Below are positions 7,725 through 15,280 of a DNA stretch of 64,000 nucleotides, piece after piece. The position numbers and the translations under genes are program-made. The notes under the pieces were generated by a model. That model did not search any database. It had not been told where the DNA came from and saw nothing but the letters and a program-made list of their open reading frames with translations. Location: positions 1 to 64,000 of the forward strand of contig NZ_CANPVO010000019.1 of the NCBI RefSeq assembly GCF_947581785.1, read 5' to 3'. Origin of the DNA: Candidatus Palauibacter polyketidifaciens. GTDB taxonomy: Bacteria > Gemmatimonadota > Gemmatimonadetes > Palauibacterales > Palauibacteraceae. How positions within the stretch are numbered: the stretch's first letter is position 1; every line of letters starts with the position of its first letter.

Positions 7725-9455
7725 CTAGCTCAGGCTGAGATGGGCGTATTTCTCCAGGTGGCGCGTGGGCATGGCGAGCGCGTCGCGGCGGAAGGGCTCC
7801 GCGAGCACGTTGGCGCCTCCCTCGACGATGGCGTTGATGACGCACGGCTCGCCGCTCGCCACGGCGTCGCGCACCACGTCCCGGACGTCACGGTAGTCCT
7901 CGACGGTGTAGCCCCTCGCGCCCATCGACTCCGCCACCTTCGCGAAGTCCGGATTGCTGCGCAGGTTCGTGCCCACGAAGCGGTTGCCGTAGAAGTCGAT
8001 CTGGTTCTTCTTCTCGGCGCCCCATTCGTGGTTGTTGATGACGATGGCGATGACCGGGATCTCCTCGCGCACCGCCGTCATCACCTCGCTCATCCCGCTG
8101 ATGCCCCACGCGCCGTCCCCCTGGATGGCGAACACGGGAGCCGTCGGGTTGCCGATCCTGGCGCCGAGCGCGGCTCCGTACGCGAAGCCGCAGTTCCCCC
8201 ACGTGAGCGCCGCGAGGTGCTGCCGCGGGCCGTCGAAGCGGAGATATCCGTTCGTGATCGAGCAGGTGTTGCCGATGTCCGTGGTCACGAGCGCGTCCCC
8301 GGGCAGCGCGCGGGTGAACTCCCACAGGAAGCGCCGCGGATGCATGAGGGCGTTGGTGGATGATGACCAGTTCTCGAGTTCCTCGTCCCAGGCCCGCTTC
8401 TCGCGGGCGACGTCGGCGATGCGCGCCTCGTTCCGCCCCGGATCCGGCCGCGCCTCCCGCAACTCGCCGAGCAGTTCGACGGCGTACTCCTTCACGTCCG
8501 CGACGGAGAAGAGCGCCGGGATCCTGCTCATGCCCCACTGCCGGGCGTCCCGGTCCACCTGAATGAGGGTGGCGTTTTCGGGCCAGTAGGTCATGTCGTA
8601 CTGCGGCAGGAGGCCGAAGACCCCGAGCCGGGTCCCGAGCGCGAGTACCACGTCGGCCTTGGCGATGGTGCGCATCGCCGCCTTCGACCCGCAGTAGCCG
8701 ATCGGCCCGCACCCCAGTTCATGGCTCCAGGGGAAGGTGTCGTTGTGCAGGTAGGTGTTGACGACCGGCGCGCTCAGGTGCTCGGCGAGCGCCCGAACCT
8801 CCTTCAGGGCGTCCCCCTGGCTCACGCCCCCTCCGGAGACGATGACCGGGTAGCGGGCGCCTTTCAGGATCCGGACCGCCTCTTCGATGTCCCCCTTCGG
8901 AGGCCGGCCGGGACCGAGGGAGGGCGTCGCGAAGATGTCCTCCTCGATGTCGCCGTAGAAGTAGTCCCTGGGGATGTTGAGGTGCGTGGGGCCGAGTTCG
9001 AGCTTCGCGCGGTAGAAGCAGCGCCGCGCGAGTTCGCCCATGCGCTCGGGACGGTTGACGCGCACCTGGAAGACGGTCTGGGCCTCGAACATCGGCATCT
9101 GGTCGAGTTCCTGGAAGCCTCCGGTGCCGATGCCGAGCGATCCGGTTTCGGGCGTGATGGCGACCACGGGGGAGTGCGCCCAGAAGGCGGCCGCGATCGC
9201 GGAGACGAAGTTGGCCGCGCCGGGGCCGTTCTGGGCGATGCAGGCCTGGGGCCTTCCCGTGACCCTCGCGAGCCCGTCGGCGGCGTGCGCGGCCGCCTGC
9301 TCGTGCGCGACCGAAATGAAGCGGATGCCCGCATCCGGGAACAGGTCGAGGGCGTCCATGAACGCGGATCCCACCAACCCGAATACCTCGGTCACGCCCT
9401 CCGCGACCAGCGTCTCGACGAGCGCTTCGGAGGGAGTCATCGTTCTTTTCGGCAC
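7725..9455 (-). CDS. xsc: Sulfoacetaldehyde acetyltransferase
   Basis: 576 aa thiamine-diphosphate enzyme; it converts sulfoacetaldehyde and phosphate to acetyl phosphate and sulfite. The catalytic Glu of the PYR domain is in AHEQAAAHAADG near residue 55. The Mg-TPP motif is GDGAWGISGMSEVM...INNHEWGAEKKNQ. The C-terminal RRDALAMPTRHLEKY and the N-terminal MTPSEALVETL are Xsc hallmarks that separate it from acetolactate synthase. I take GTG 9455 because GGAGG lies 6 nt before it; ATG 9440 is the alternative. It is the first gene of the xsc-tpa-rdh-like operon and divergent from the AGCS symporter. No pta or sulfite exporter is in the window, so the next steps must be encoded elsewhere. Confidence 0.93.
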   Translation of the reverse strand: MPKRTMTPSEALVETLVAEGVTEVFGLVGSAFMDALDLFPDAGIRFISVAHEQAAAHAADGLARVTGRPQACIAQNGPGAANFVSAIAAAFWAHSPVVAITPETGSLGIGTGGFQELDQMPMFEAQTVFQVRVNRPERMGELARRCFYRAKLELGPTHLNIPRDYFYGDIEEDIFATPSLGPGRPPKGDIEEAVRILKGARYPVIVSGGGVSQGDALKEVRALAEHLSAPVVNTYLHNDTFPWSHELGCGPIGYCGSKAAMRTIAKADVVLALGTRLGVFGLLPQYDMTYWPENATLIQVDRDARQWGMSRIPALFSVADVKEYAVELLGELREARPDPGRNEARIADVAREKRAWDEELENWSSSTNALMHPRRFLWEFTRALPGDALVTTDIGNTCSITNGYLRFDGPRQHLAALTWGNCGFAYGAALGARIGNPTAPVFAIQGDGAWGISGMSEVMTAVREEIPVIAIVINNHEWGAEKKNQIDFYGNRFVGTNLRSNPDFAKVAESMGARGYTVEDYRDVRDVVRDAVASGEPCVINAIVEGGANVLAEPFRRDALAMPTRHLEKYAHLSLS

Positions 9456-9563
9456 GTCCAGCCTCCAGCGGTGCGAGCGGCGCGGTCCCGGAAGGAAATC
9501 GAGGGCGCCCGTGGTCCCCGCCCGGGCGCGCATGCAATCCGGGGAACGTAGTATAGGCGCGCC
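9456..9563. promoter_or_regulatory. Divergent promoter region, xsc operon / AGCS symporter
   Basis: A 108-nt intergenic gap separates the divergent starts of xsc and the sodium symporter. A TAGTATAGG stretch about 15 nt before the symporter ATG could be part of a promoter. I see no convincing dyad or regulator gene beside it. Shared regulation of uptake and taurine catabolism is an inference from the arrangement. Confidence 0.4.
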
Positions 9564-10997
9564 ATGGGTGTCGACGAACTCATCAACAGGGTCATGCGGC
9601 CGGTCGCGGACGCGGTATCGGAGTTCATCTTCTTCTCCGTGCCGGTCGGCGGGGCCGAGATTCCGCTCATCGTGGCGTGGCTCATCGCCGGGGGCGTGTT
9701 CTTCACGCTGTACCTGGGCTTCATCAACGTGCGGGGCTTCAGGCACGCGCTCGACCTGGTCAGGGGCCGCTACACGGATCCCTCGCAGCCGGGCGAGGTG
9801 ACGCCCTTTCAGGCGCTCGCGACCGCCGTGTCGGGCACGGTCGGCATCGGGAACATCGCGGGCGTGGCCGTGGCGATCTCGCTGGGCGGGCCCGGAGCTA
9901 CGCTCTGGCTGATCATCGCGGGGCTGCTCGGAATGAGCACGAAGTTCGCCGAGTGCACGCTGGCGGTGAAGTATCGCCGCACCAACCCGGACGGCTCCGT
10001 GAGCGGCGGCCCGATGTACTACCTGCAGCACGGCCTGGAGCTGCGGAACCTGCCCGGGCTCGGGCGCGGCCTGGGGCTGTTCTACGCCGCCGCCATGGTG
10101 CTGGGCTGCCTCGGCATCGGCAACATGTTCCAGTCCAACCAGGCCGCCGCCATCCTGATCGAGGTGACGGGCGCCGAAGCGAGCTTCTTCAGCGACAGGG
10201 CCTGGCTGCTGGGCGTCCTCATGGCCGTCGCGGTGGCGCTGGTCATCGTCGGCGGCATCAGGAGCATCGCCCGCGTCACCTCCCGGCTGGTGCCCTTCAT
10301 GGCCGTGCTCTACGTGCTGTCGGCGCTGGCGATCATCGGGCTGAACGCCGACCGGCTGCCCGGCGCCATCGTCCAGATCTGGGAGGGGGCGTTCTCGGCG
10401 GACGGCATCGGCGGCGGCATGATCGGCGTGATGGTCATCGGCTTCCGGCGCGCCGTGTTCTCGAACGAGGCCGGCCTCGGTTCCGCCGCCATCGCGCACT
10501 CGGCGGTGCAGACCGACGAACCGTCCACCGAGGGCTTCGTCGGCCTGCTCGAGCCGTTCATCGACACGGTCGTCATCTGCACGATGACGGCGCTCGTCAT
10601 CATCACGACCGTCTACGATCCGGCGCTGGCCGACACCGGCATCACCGGCATCGAGATGACCAAGACCGCCTTCGAGAGCACCCTATCGTGGTCGCCCGTG
10701 CCCCTCTCCGTGGCGGCGGTGCTGTTCGCCTTTTCCACCATGATTTCGTGGAGCTACTACGGCCTGAAGTCGCTCACGTACCTGACGGGCGAGAATCGAG
10801 CCGTGGAAGCCGGCTTCAAGCTGTTCTTCTGCGGGTTCGTGGTCCTGGGCGCGAGCGTGCAGCTGGGCGCGCTGATCGATCTCTCGGACGCCGTGATCTA
10901 CGTGGTCGCGATTCCCAACCTGCTCGGCCTCTACCTGCTGGCCCCGGTCCTGAAGCGCGAGATGCGCTCCTACCGCGAACGCCTCGGCCGCTACTGA
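9564..10997 (+). CDS. AGCS-family sodium:amino-acid symporter
   Basis: 477 aa with about ten hydrophobic segments. Family signatures: ATAVSGTVGIGNIAGVA near residue 90, GPGATLWLIIAGLLGMSTKF, VSGGPMYYLQHG, and the FSNEAGLGSAAIAHSA motif near residue 310. AGCS members carry alanine or glycine with Na+. Here it is divergent from xsc-tpa, where the aminotransferase makes alanine from pyruvate and consumes taurine. It may therefore import taurine or handle the alanine by-product; sequence does not decide. It ends 10 nt before the ABC ATPase gene. Confidence 0.88.
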   Translation: MGVDELINRVMRPVADAVSEFIFFSVPVGGAEIPLIVAWLIAGGVFFTLYLGFINVRGFRHALDLVRGRYTDPSQPGEVTPFQALATAVSGTVGIGNIAGVAVAISLGGPGATLWLIIAGLLGMSTKFAECTLAVKYRRTNPDGSVSGGPMYYLQHGLELRNLPGLGRGLGLFYAAAMVLGCLGIGNMFQSNQAAAILIEVTGAEASFFSDRAWLLGVLMAVAVALVIVGGIRSIARVTSRLVPFMAVLYVLSALAIIGLNADRLPGAIVQIWEGAFSADGIGGGMIGVMVIGFRRAVFSNEAGLGSAAIAHSAVQTDEPSTEGFVGLLEPFIDTVVICTMTALVIITTVYDPALADTGITGIEMTKTAFESTLSWSPVPLSVAAVLFAFSTMISWSYYGLKSLTYLTGENRAVEAGFKLFFCGFVVLGASVQLGALIDLSDAVIYVVAIPNLLGLYLLAPVLKREMRSYRERLGRY

Positions 10998-11007
10998 GCG
11001 ACGAAGC

Positions 11008-11754
11008 ATGAAGGAGAACGAGGAGAACGAGGAGAAAGTGACCATAGCAAACGGTCCGGCGGAGCTGAGGCTCCGCGCGCTGGGTGTCGGGTATCGGCGG
11101 GGGCGGGTGGTGCTGGGCGGGCTGTCGCTCGACATCGTGCCGGGGGAGGTGCTCGCGGTGGTGGGGCCGAACGGCTCGGGGAAGACGACGCTCTTCCGCA
11201 CGCTGCTGGGGGTGCTGGCTCCGATCGAGGGCGAGGCCACGGTGGCCGGTGCGGGGCCGGGGGACTACCGGCGGCGGCACGGGATCGGCTACCTGGCGGA
11301 GGACACGGTGCTCCCGCCGGGGTGGACGTGCGACGGGCTGCTCGCGCTGGCGGCGGCCGCAGCCGGTCCGGAGGCCGACGTCGAGCGGGCTTGCCGGCTG
11401 GCCGGGGTGGACTACGACACCGACGGTCCCGTCGACGCGCTCTCCAAGGGGATGCGCCGCCGGCTGGCGCTCGCCATGGCCCTGATGCGGCCGACCGGGC
11501 TGCTCTTCCTGGACGAGCCCGAGTCGGGACTGGATCCCGGGCAGCGCATCCGTCTCCGCCGGCGGATCGAGGAGATTCGCGGCCAGTCCACGATCCTCGT
11601 CGCGAGCCACGACCTCGGCGAACTGGCGATGATGAGCGACCGCGTCCTCCTGATCGACCGGAAACGCGGCCGCATCGTGCTGCCACCGGAAGGCGGGTTC
11701 ACGCGCGAGTTCCTCGAGACGGAGTTCGTCGGACTGGAAGGGGCGGTGTCATGA
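11008..11754 (+). CDS. ABC transporter ATP-binding protein
   Basis: 248 aa. Walker A GPNGSGKTTLFR near residue 53, signature LSKGMRRRLALAMAL (a Gly/Met variant of LSGGQ usual in ABC-2-type exporters), Walker B LLFLDEPESGLDP, and switch His in ASHDLGEL are all present. The N-terminus has a short acidic repeat (MKENEENEEKV). It overlaps the downstream permease by 4 nt (ATGA), giving a two-gene exporter of ABC-2 type. The substrate is not evident. Confidence 0.92.
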   Translation: MKENEENEEKVTIANGPAELRLRALGVGYRRGRVVLGGLSLDIVPGEVLAVVGPNGSGKTTLFRTLLGVLAPIEGEATVAGAGPGDYRRRHGIGYLAEDTVLPPGWTCDGLLALAAAAAGPEADVERACRLAGVDYDTDGPVDALSKGMRRRLALAMALMRPTGLLFLDEPESGLDPGQRIRLRRRIEEIRGQSTILVASHDLGELAMMSDRVLLIDRKRGRIVLPPEGGFTREFLETEFVGLEGAVS

Positions 11755-12617
11755 ACGGGACCATGAACATCATCAAGACCTCCATGCTGAACGCGTTGCG
11801 CCGCAGGTGGAAGCTCGCGCTGGTCGTGTTCCTGTTCGGCGTCGGCCTGGTCATCTTCACGCACGCCTACGACATGACGGCCCTGGATAACGTGCGGATC
11901 AGCGGGACGCCGGTCGGCGCCGACGGCGGCGAGCCGACCCCCGAGGAGGTCGAAGCCATGGCGCGCCGAGCGGGCATGTTCGTCCTCTTCGCTCTGTTGG
12001 CCGCCGCCTTCGCCTTCGGCACGATCCTCTTCGCCTTCCTGATGCCGGGCGGGATGGTCGCGAACGAGCAACGGAGCGGCGCGATCATGCTGTGGGCGCA
12101 GCATCCGATGCCGCTGCGCTCCTTCTACCTGCGGCGATATGCCGGCGTACAGATCGCCACCGTCGCCGCTCTCGCGATCTTCGGTCTGACGGGCGCCGTC
12201 GCGGCCCTGTCGCCAGGGGGCGGGTCCCCCACGGGAGTGGGAGGGGCGGTGAACCTCTGCCTCACCGGCGTGCTCGCATGCGCGATCAGCTTCGCGATCA
12301 CCGCGCTGGGCGTCCGCCGCGCCGCGCTCTTCGGGATGCTGTACTTCGTGCTCTCGGGGACTGTGGAGGGGGTGCAGGTGACCAGCTCTGAGATGGGCAG
12401 GAATCCAGAGACCTGGTCGGCGGGGGAGGCGGTCGGGGGCGTACTGCCGTTCCTCATCTTTCCCAGTAGAGTCATCGACGATCTCGTCGCGGGGTTCGGG
12501 GCCGGCGCGGCGTGGGACTGGGGGGCGACGGGACTCGTCCTCTATCACTTCGCGCTGTGGACCGGCATCGCGTGGCTCGGGCTGCTCAGGATCGAGAAGC
12601 GGCCGCTGAAGCTGTGA
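11751..12617 (+). CDS. ABC-2-type transporter membrane subunit
   Basis: 288 aa from ATG 11751, overlapping the ATPase stop by 4 nt. About six hydrophobic segments are visible: LALVVFLFGVGLVIF; FVLFALLAAAFAFGTILFAFL; VQIATVAALAIFGLTGAV; NLCLTGVLACAISFAITA; LFGMLYFVLSGTV; and a C-terminal pair. A large extracytoplasmic loop follows the first segment, as in ABC-2 permeases, and the MVANEQRSGAIMLWAQHPMP stretch resembles the conserved cytoplasmic region of that family. It works with the preceding ATPase. A hairpin at 12618-12644 follows. Confidence 0.82.
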   Translation: MNGTMNIIKTSMLNALRRRWKLALVVFLFGVGLVIFTHAYDMTALDNVRISGTPVGADGGEPTPEEVEAMARRAGMFVLFALLAAAFAFGTILFAFLMPGGMVANEQRSGAIMLWAQHPMPLRSFYLRRYAGVQIATVAALAIFGLTGAVAALSPGGGSPTGVGGAVNLCLTGVLACAISFAITALGVRRAALFGMLYFVLSGTVEGVQVTSSEMGRNPETWSAGEAVGGVLPFLIFPSRVIDDLVAGFGAGAAWDWGATGLVLYHFALWTGIAWLGLLRIEKRPLKL

Positions 12618-12644
12618 CGCGGCGGCTGTGACGCAGCTGCCGCG
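12618..12644. terminator. Hairpin between convergent genes
   Basis: CGCGGC pairs with GCCGCG, and an inner GCTG pairs with CAGC across one mismatch. The hairpin sits between the ABC permease stop and the convergent LVIVD gene stop. No T-run follows, so termination is inferred from position. Confidence 0.45.
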
Positions 12645-12650
12645 GCGCAG

Positions 12651-13952
12651 TTACTGCTGCAGGCGGAGGACGAAGAGGCCCTCGTCCCAGCTCGACGCGA
12701 TGAAGATGCCGCTCTCGAACCAGGGGTAGGTCGACCAGGAGCCGTCGAAGTTCGTTTCGTTGTGCGCGGGCACGGTGTCGAAATACCCGGCCTCCATCGG
12801 GTTCGCGGGGTCCGAGATGTCGAGGATGCGCACGCCGAACGCGTAGTTGGAGTGGTAGATCAGGCTGCCGTGCACGTAGAGGTTGTGGTCGATCGCCTCG
12901 GTCGGGCCCAGATGCTCCTTGGCAAGAACCGGATCGTCGAGGTCGGCGAGGTCCCACACGAGCAGGCGCGTGCGAGAGACACGGTTGTTCCTCTCGTCGT
13001 TCTCGTCGTTCTGGTAGAAGTACCGGTGGTCCTCGCTGAGCCACCCCTGGTGGATGTAGTCGCGGTCGGCGTATGTGGCGGTCGACAGCGTCACCGGGTT
13101 CGCCTTGTCCGTCACGTCGGACACGACGATCGCCGTCTCGTTCGAACCGAAGCAGATCTCGCGGCCCGCGTGCTCCGCGTCCGGCCCCCGGTACACGACG
13201 CACTGGACGTCGTGCGTGTAGCCGCTGCCGCGGAACCCGGTCCCTTCCGCGGCATGGCAACCCGCGAAGGTCGGGCTCTTCGGGTCCGAGAGGTCGATCA
13301 TGTGCAGGCCGCCACCGCAGGTCTCGCCGCCGGAGTTGCTGCCGACGGCGTAGGCGAAGCCCGTCTCCTCGTTGATCGCGATGTTGTGGACCGCGCTCAC
13401 CTCCCGGTAGCGCGCGTCCGCCGCCAGTTCCGTGAACGCCGTGAGTCCGCGAAGCCGGGTGAGATCGAGGACCTGCATCCCGTGGCCCGTGATGTTGTCC
13501 GCGACGACGTAGGCGTGATCCTCGTACACCTTCATGTCGCGCCAGCCGCTGTGCGAGGTCGCCGAGGGCATGAAGGCGATGGGGCGCGGTTCGGTCGGGG
13601 TCGAGAGGTCGACGATGGCGAGCCCGTCGTGGCGGCCCACCAGCGCGTACTCCACGCCCGTCTGCGGGTCGGTCCACCCCCAGATGTCGTTCACGGCCCA
13701 TTGGTCCGCCGATCCCGCCGGCGTCCGTCCCGGGCTCAGGTCCGGCAGGGATACGTGCGCCGCGAGATCCACGCGGTCGCACGGGAACCCGGCGGCCGAG
13801 CCACCCGAGCAGGGCACGATCTGCGCCGCGACGGGAGGAGGCGGCGGCGGCTCGGGCGGATCGATCGGACCCGGATCGGGCGGACCGGTCGGGGGGTCCC
13901 CGCACGCGGCCGCCGCGACCGCCACGATGGCGAGCGCGGGGATGCGGCGCAT
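12651..13952 (-). CDS. Choice-of-anchor B / LVIVD-repeat lipoprotein
   Basis: 433 aa. The start MRRIPALAIVAVAAAACGDPP carries a lipobox (AAAC), then a Pro-rich linker, then an LVIVD-type propeller. Repeats recur as VDLSTPTEPRPI, VLDLTRLRG, MIDLSDPKSPTFAG, VSDVTDKANPV, WDLADLDDPVL and ILDISDPANPME. Cys residues in GGETCGGGLHMID and AGCHA may form disulfides. ATG 13952 shares one base with the preceding stop (TGATG), so this is the last gene of the five-gene operon from 21141. A longer paralog with an extra N-terminal propeller is at 37232-39580. Molecular role is unknown; the family is extracytoplasmic. Confidence 0.85.
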   Translation of the reverse strand: MRRIPALAIVAVAAAACGDPPTGPPDPGPIDPPEPPPPPPVAAQIVPCSGGSAAGFPCDRVDLAAHVSLPDLSPGRTPAGSADQWAVNDIWGWTDPQTGVEYALVGRHDGLAIVDLSTPTEPRPIAFMPSATSHSGWRDMKVYEDHAYVVADNITGHGMQVLDLTRLRGLTAFTELAADARYREVSAVHNIAINEETGFAYAVGSNSGGETCGGGLHMIDLSDPKSPTFAGCHAAEGTGFRGSGYTHDVQCVVYRGPDAEHAGREICFGSNETAIVVSDVTDKANPVTLSTATYADRDYIHQGWLSEDHRYFYQNDENDERNNRVSRTRLLVWDLADLDDPVLAKEHLGPTEAIDHNLYVHGSLIYHSNYAFGVRILDISDPANPMEAGYFDTVPAHNETNFDGSWSTYPWFESGIFIASSWDEGLFVLRLQQ

Positions 13953-15280
13953 CAGGGGCTCAGCAGGAGCCGCGGGCCCAGGAGGCGGGCCGGGTCCGCG
14001 TCCGGCTTCGGCGTGAACTTGTTGATCCAGCCTCCGCTGTAGGACGCGATATACAGGTTGCCGTCCTCGTCCATGTCCATCTGGTGTGGGAGCGAGAGGC
14101 CGCCAGGCCATATCCCGCGCCCGATGGCGCCGGCCGCCCCGTAGGCGCCCCAGTAGTCCTGGAGGACGCCGTCCCGATCGTACTTCAGGACGCGGTTCAG
14201 CGACGCGTCCAGGACCCACACGGCGCCCTGCTCGTCGAGCCAGATGTTCACGGGGTCGAAGATGTTCGGCCATTCCTCGATGAACTCGCCGTCGTGCGTG
14301 AACAGCTGGAGGCGCTCGTTCTGGCGGTCCCCGACGTAGACGCGCTCCTCGTCCGCCGCGAGGCCGTGCAGGAGATCGAATTCACCGGGTCCGGTGCCGA
14401 GCCCTCCCCACTGCATGATGAACTCCCCATCCTCCGAATACTTGATGATCCGCGAGTTCCAGTACCCGTCTGCGAGGAGGAAGCTCCCGTCCGGGAGGAA
14501 CGCGAGCTTGGACGGCCAGCCGTAGGTGTAGGGTCCCCAGTCGTCCCGGGCGCGGGCGGCTTCGCGCGTCTTCGGGTGATCCCGTTCGCCGAGGCGCATG
14601 ACGATCTCGCTGCCGTCGTTCGTGAACTTGACGACCTGCATGTGCCCTTCGCCGCCGCCGCTGTCGATGACCCACACGTGCCGGTCGGGGTCGTAGGGGC
14701 TGATGTACACCTGGTGCGGGAGGGTGAAGATCGAGTCCCACTGCGCCCACTGTTCCACGATCTCGCCGTTCCCGTTCGCGACGACGATGTAGTTCGTGCG
14801 GCGGAGGCGCCCCTCGCGGGGGACGGACCGGTCGGCGGGCCAGTCGCCGCGTGTGACGACGATGATGCGGTCCGCGTGGTCCACGGCGACGCCGGCCACC
14901 TGTCCCCAGCCCCATTCGTCGTCGTGGTCGGGCGCGGACTTCCACCAGCCGGCCACGGGATCGTAGGGTCCGGTGCGGTCGTCTCCCCCCTTCACGACAG
15001 CGCCGTTCGCCGTGTCCGCGGCCCGGCCCTCGCCGCCGCACGCCCAGGAGGCGGCCGCGACGGCGGCCAGCGCCCAAGTCGCGAACAGGCCCCCTCCCGC
15101 GCGTCTTTGCGGCGGTTCGGGTTCGCCCGACTCAGGACCGTCGCCGCCGATGGGCCCGCCAAACCGGGCACGGGAATCCTCCGCGCATTCCCAGCAAAGG
15201 AACGGGTTGGACCTTGGAAAACGCGCGACGTCCCCGCACCTGCGGCACAACCTTTCCGAACGCTTCGAGCCGTCAGCCAC
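13952..15280 (-). CDS. NHL/PAL-like beta-propeller with N-terminal zinc ribbon
   Basis: 442 aa from GTG 15280, overlapping the ankyrin gene by 8 nt. Residues about 12-32 hold two CxxC pairs (CRRC...CWEC), a zinc-ribbon pattern. Residues about 65-82 form one hydrophobic segment ending AAASWACGG, which resembles a lipobox. The rest is a six-bladed NHL propeller resembling peptidyl-alpha-hydroxyglycine alpha-amidating lyase: LPHQVYISPYD, GWPSKLAFLPDGSFLLADGY, NSRIIKYSEDGEF, VYVGDRQNERLQLF, VLKYDRDG. Either the ribbon is cytoplasmic and the propeller outside, or the real start is internal and this is a plain lipoprotein. I see no good internal start with a Shine-Dalgarno. Lyase activity is not demonstrated. 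Confidence 0.8.
   Translation of the reverse strand: MADGSKRSERLCRRCGDVARFPRSNPFLCWECAEDSRARFGGPIGGDGPESGEPEPPQRRAGGGLFATWALAAVAAASWACGGEGRAADTANGAVVKGGDDRTGPYDPVAGWWKSAPDHDDEWGWGQVAGVAVDHADRIIVVTRGDWPADRSVPREGRLRRTNYIVVANGNGEIVEQWAQWDSIFTLPHQVYISPYDPDRHVWVIDSGGGEGHMQVVKFTNDGSEIVMRLGERDHPKTREAARARDDWGPYTYGWPSKLAFLPDGSFLLADGYWNSRIIKYSEDGEFIMQWGGLGTGPGEFDLLHGLAADEERVYVGDRQNERLQLFTHDGEFIEEWPNIFDPVNIWLDEQGAVWVLDASLNRVLKYDRDGVLQDYWGAYGAAGAIGRGIWPGGLSLPHQMDMDEDGNLYIASYSGGWINKFTPKPDADPARLLGPRLLLSP

Noticed and set aside
7725-9455. Acetolactate synthase large subunit
   Set aside because: Same TPP superfamily, but the MTPSEALVETL start, the RRDAL...HLEKY end and the tpa neighbour identify Xsc.
9456-10499. 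Upstream extension of the xsc frame, giving a 924-codon open frame
   Set aside because: The extension is antisense to the AGCS symporter and low-complexity (His/Arg/Asp-rich). Xsc homologs begin at the MTPSEAL region, and a Shine-Dalgarno supports GTG 9455.
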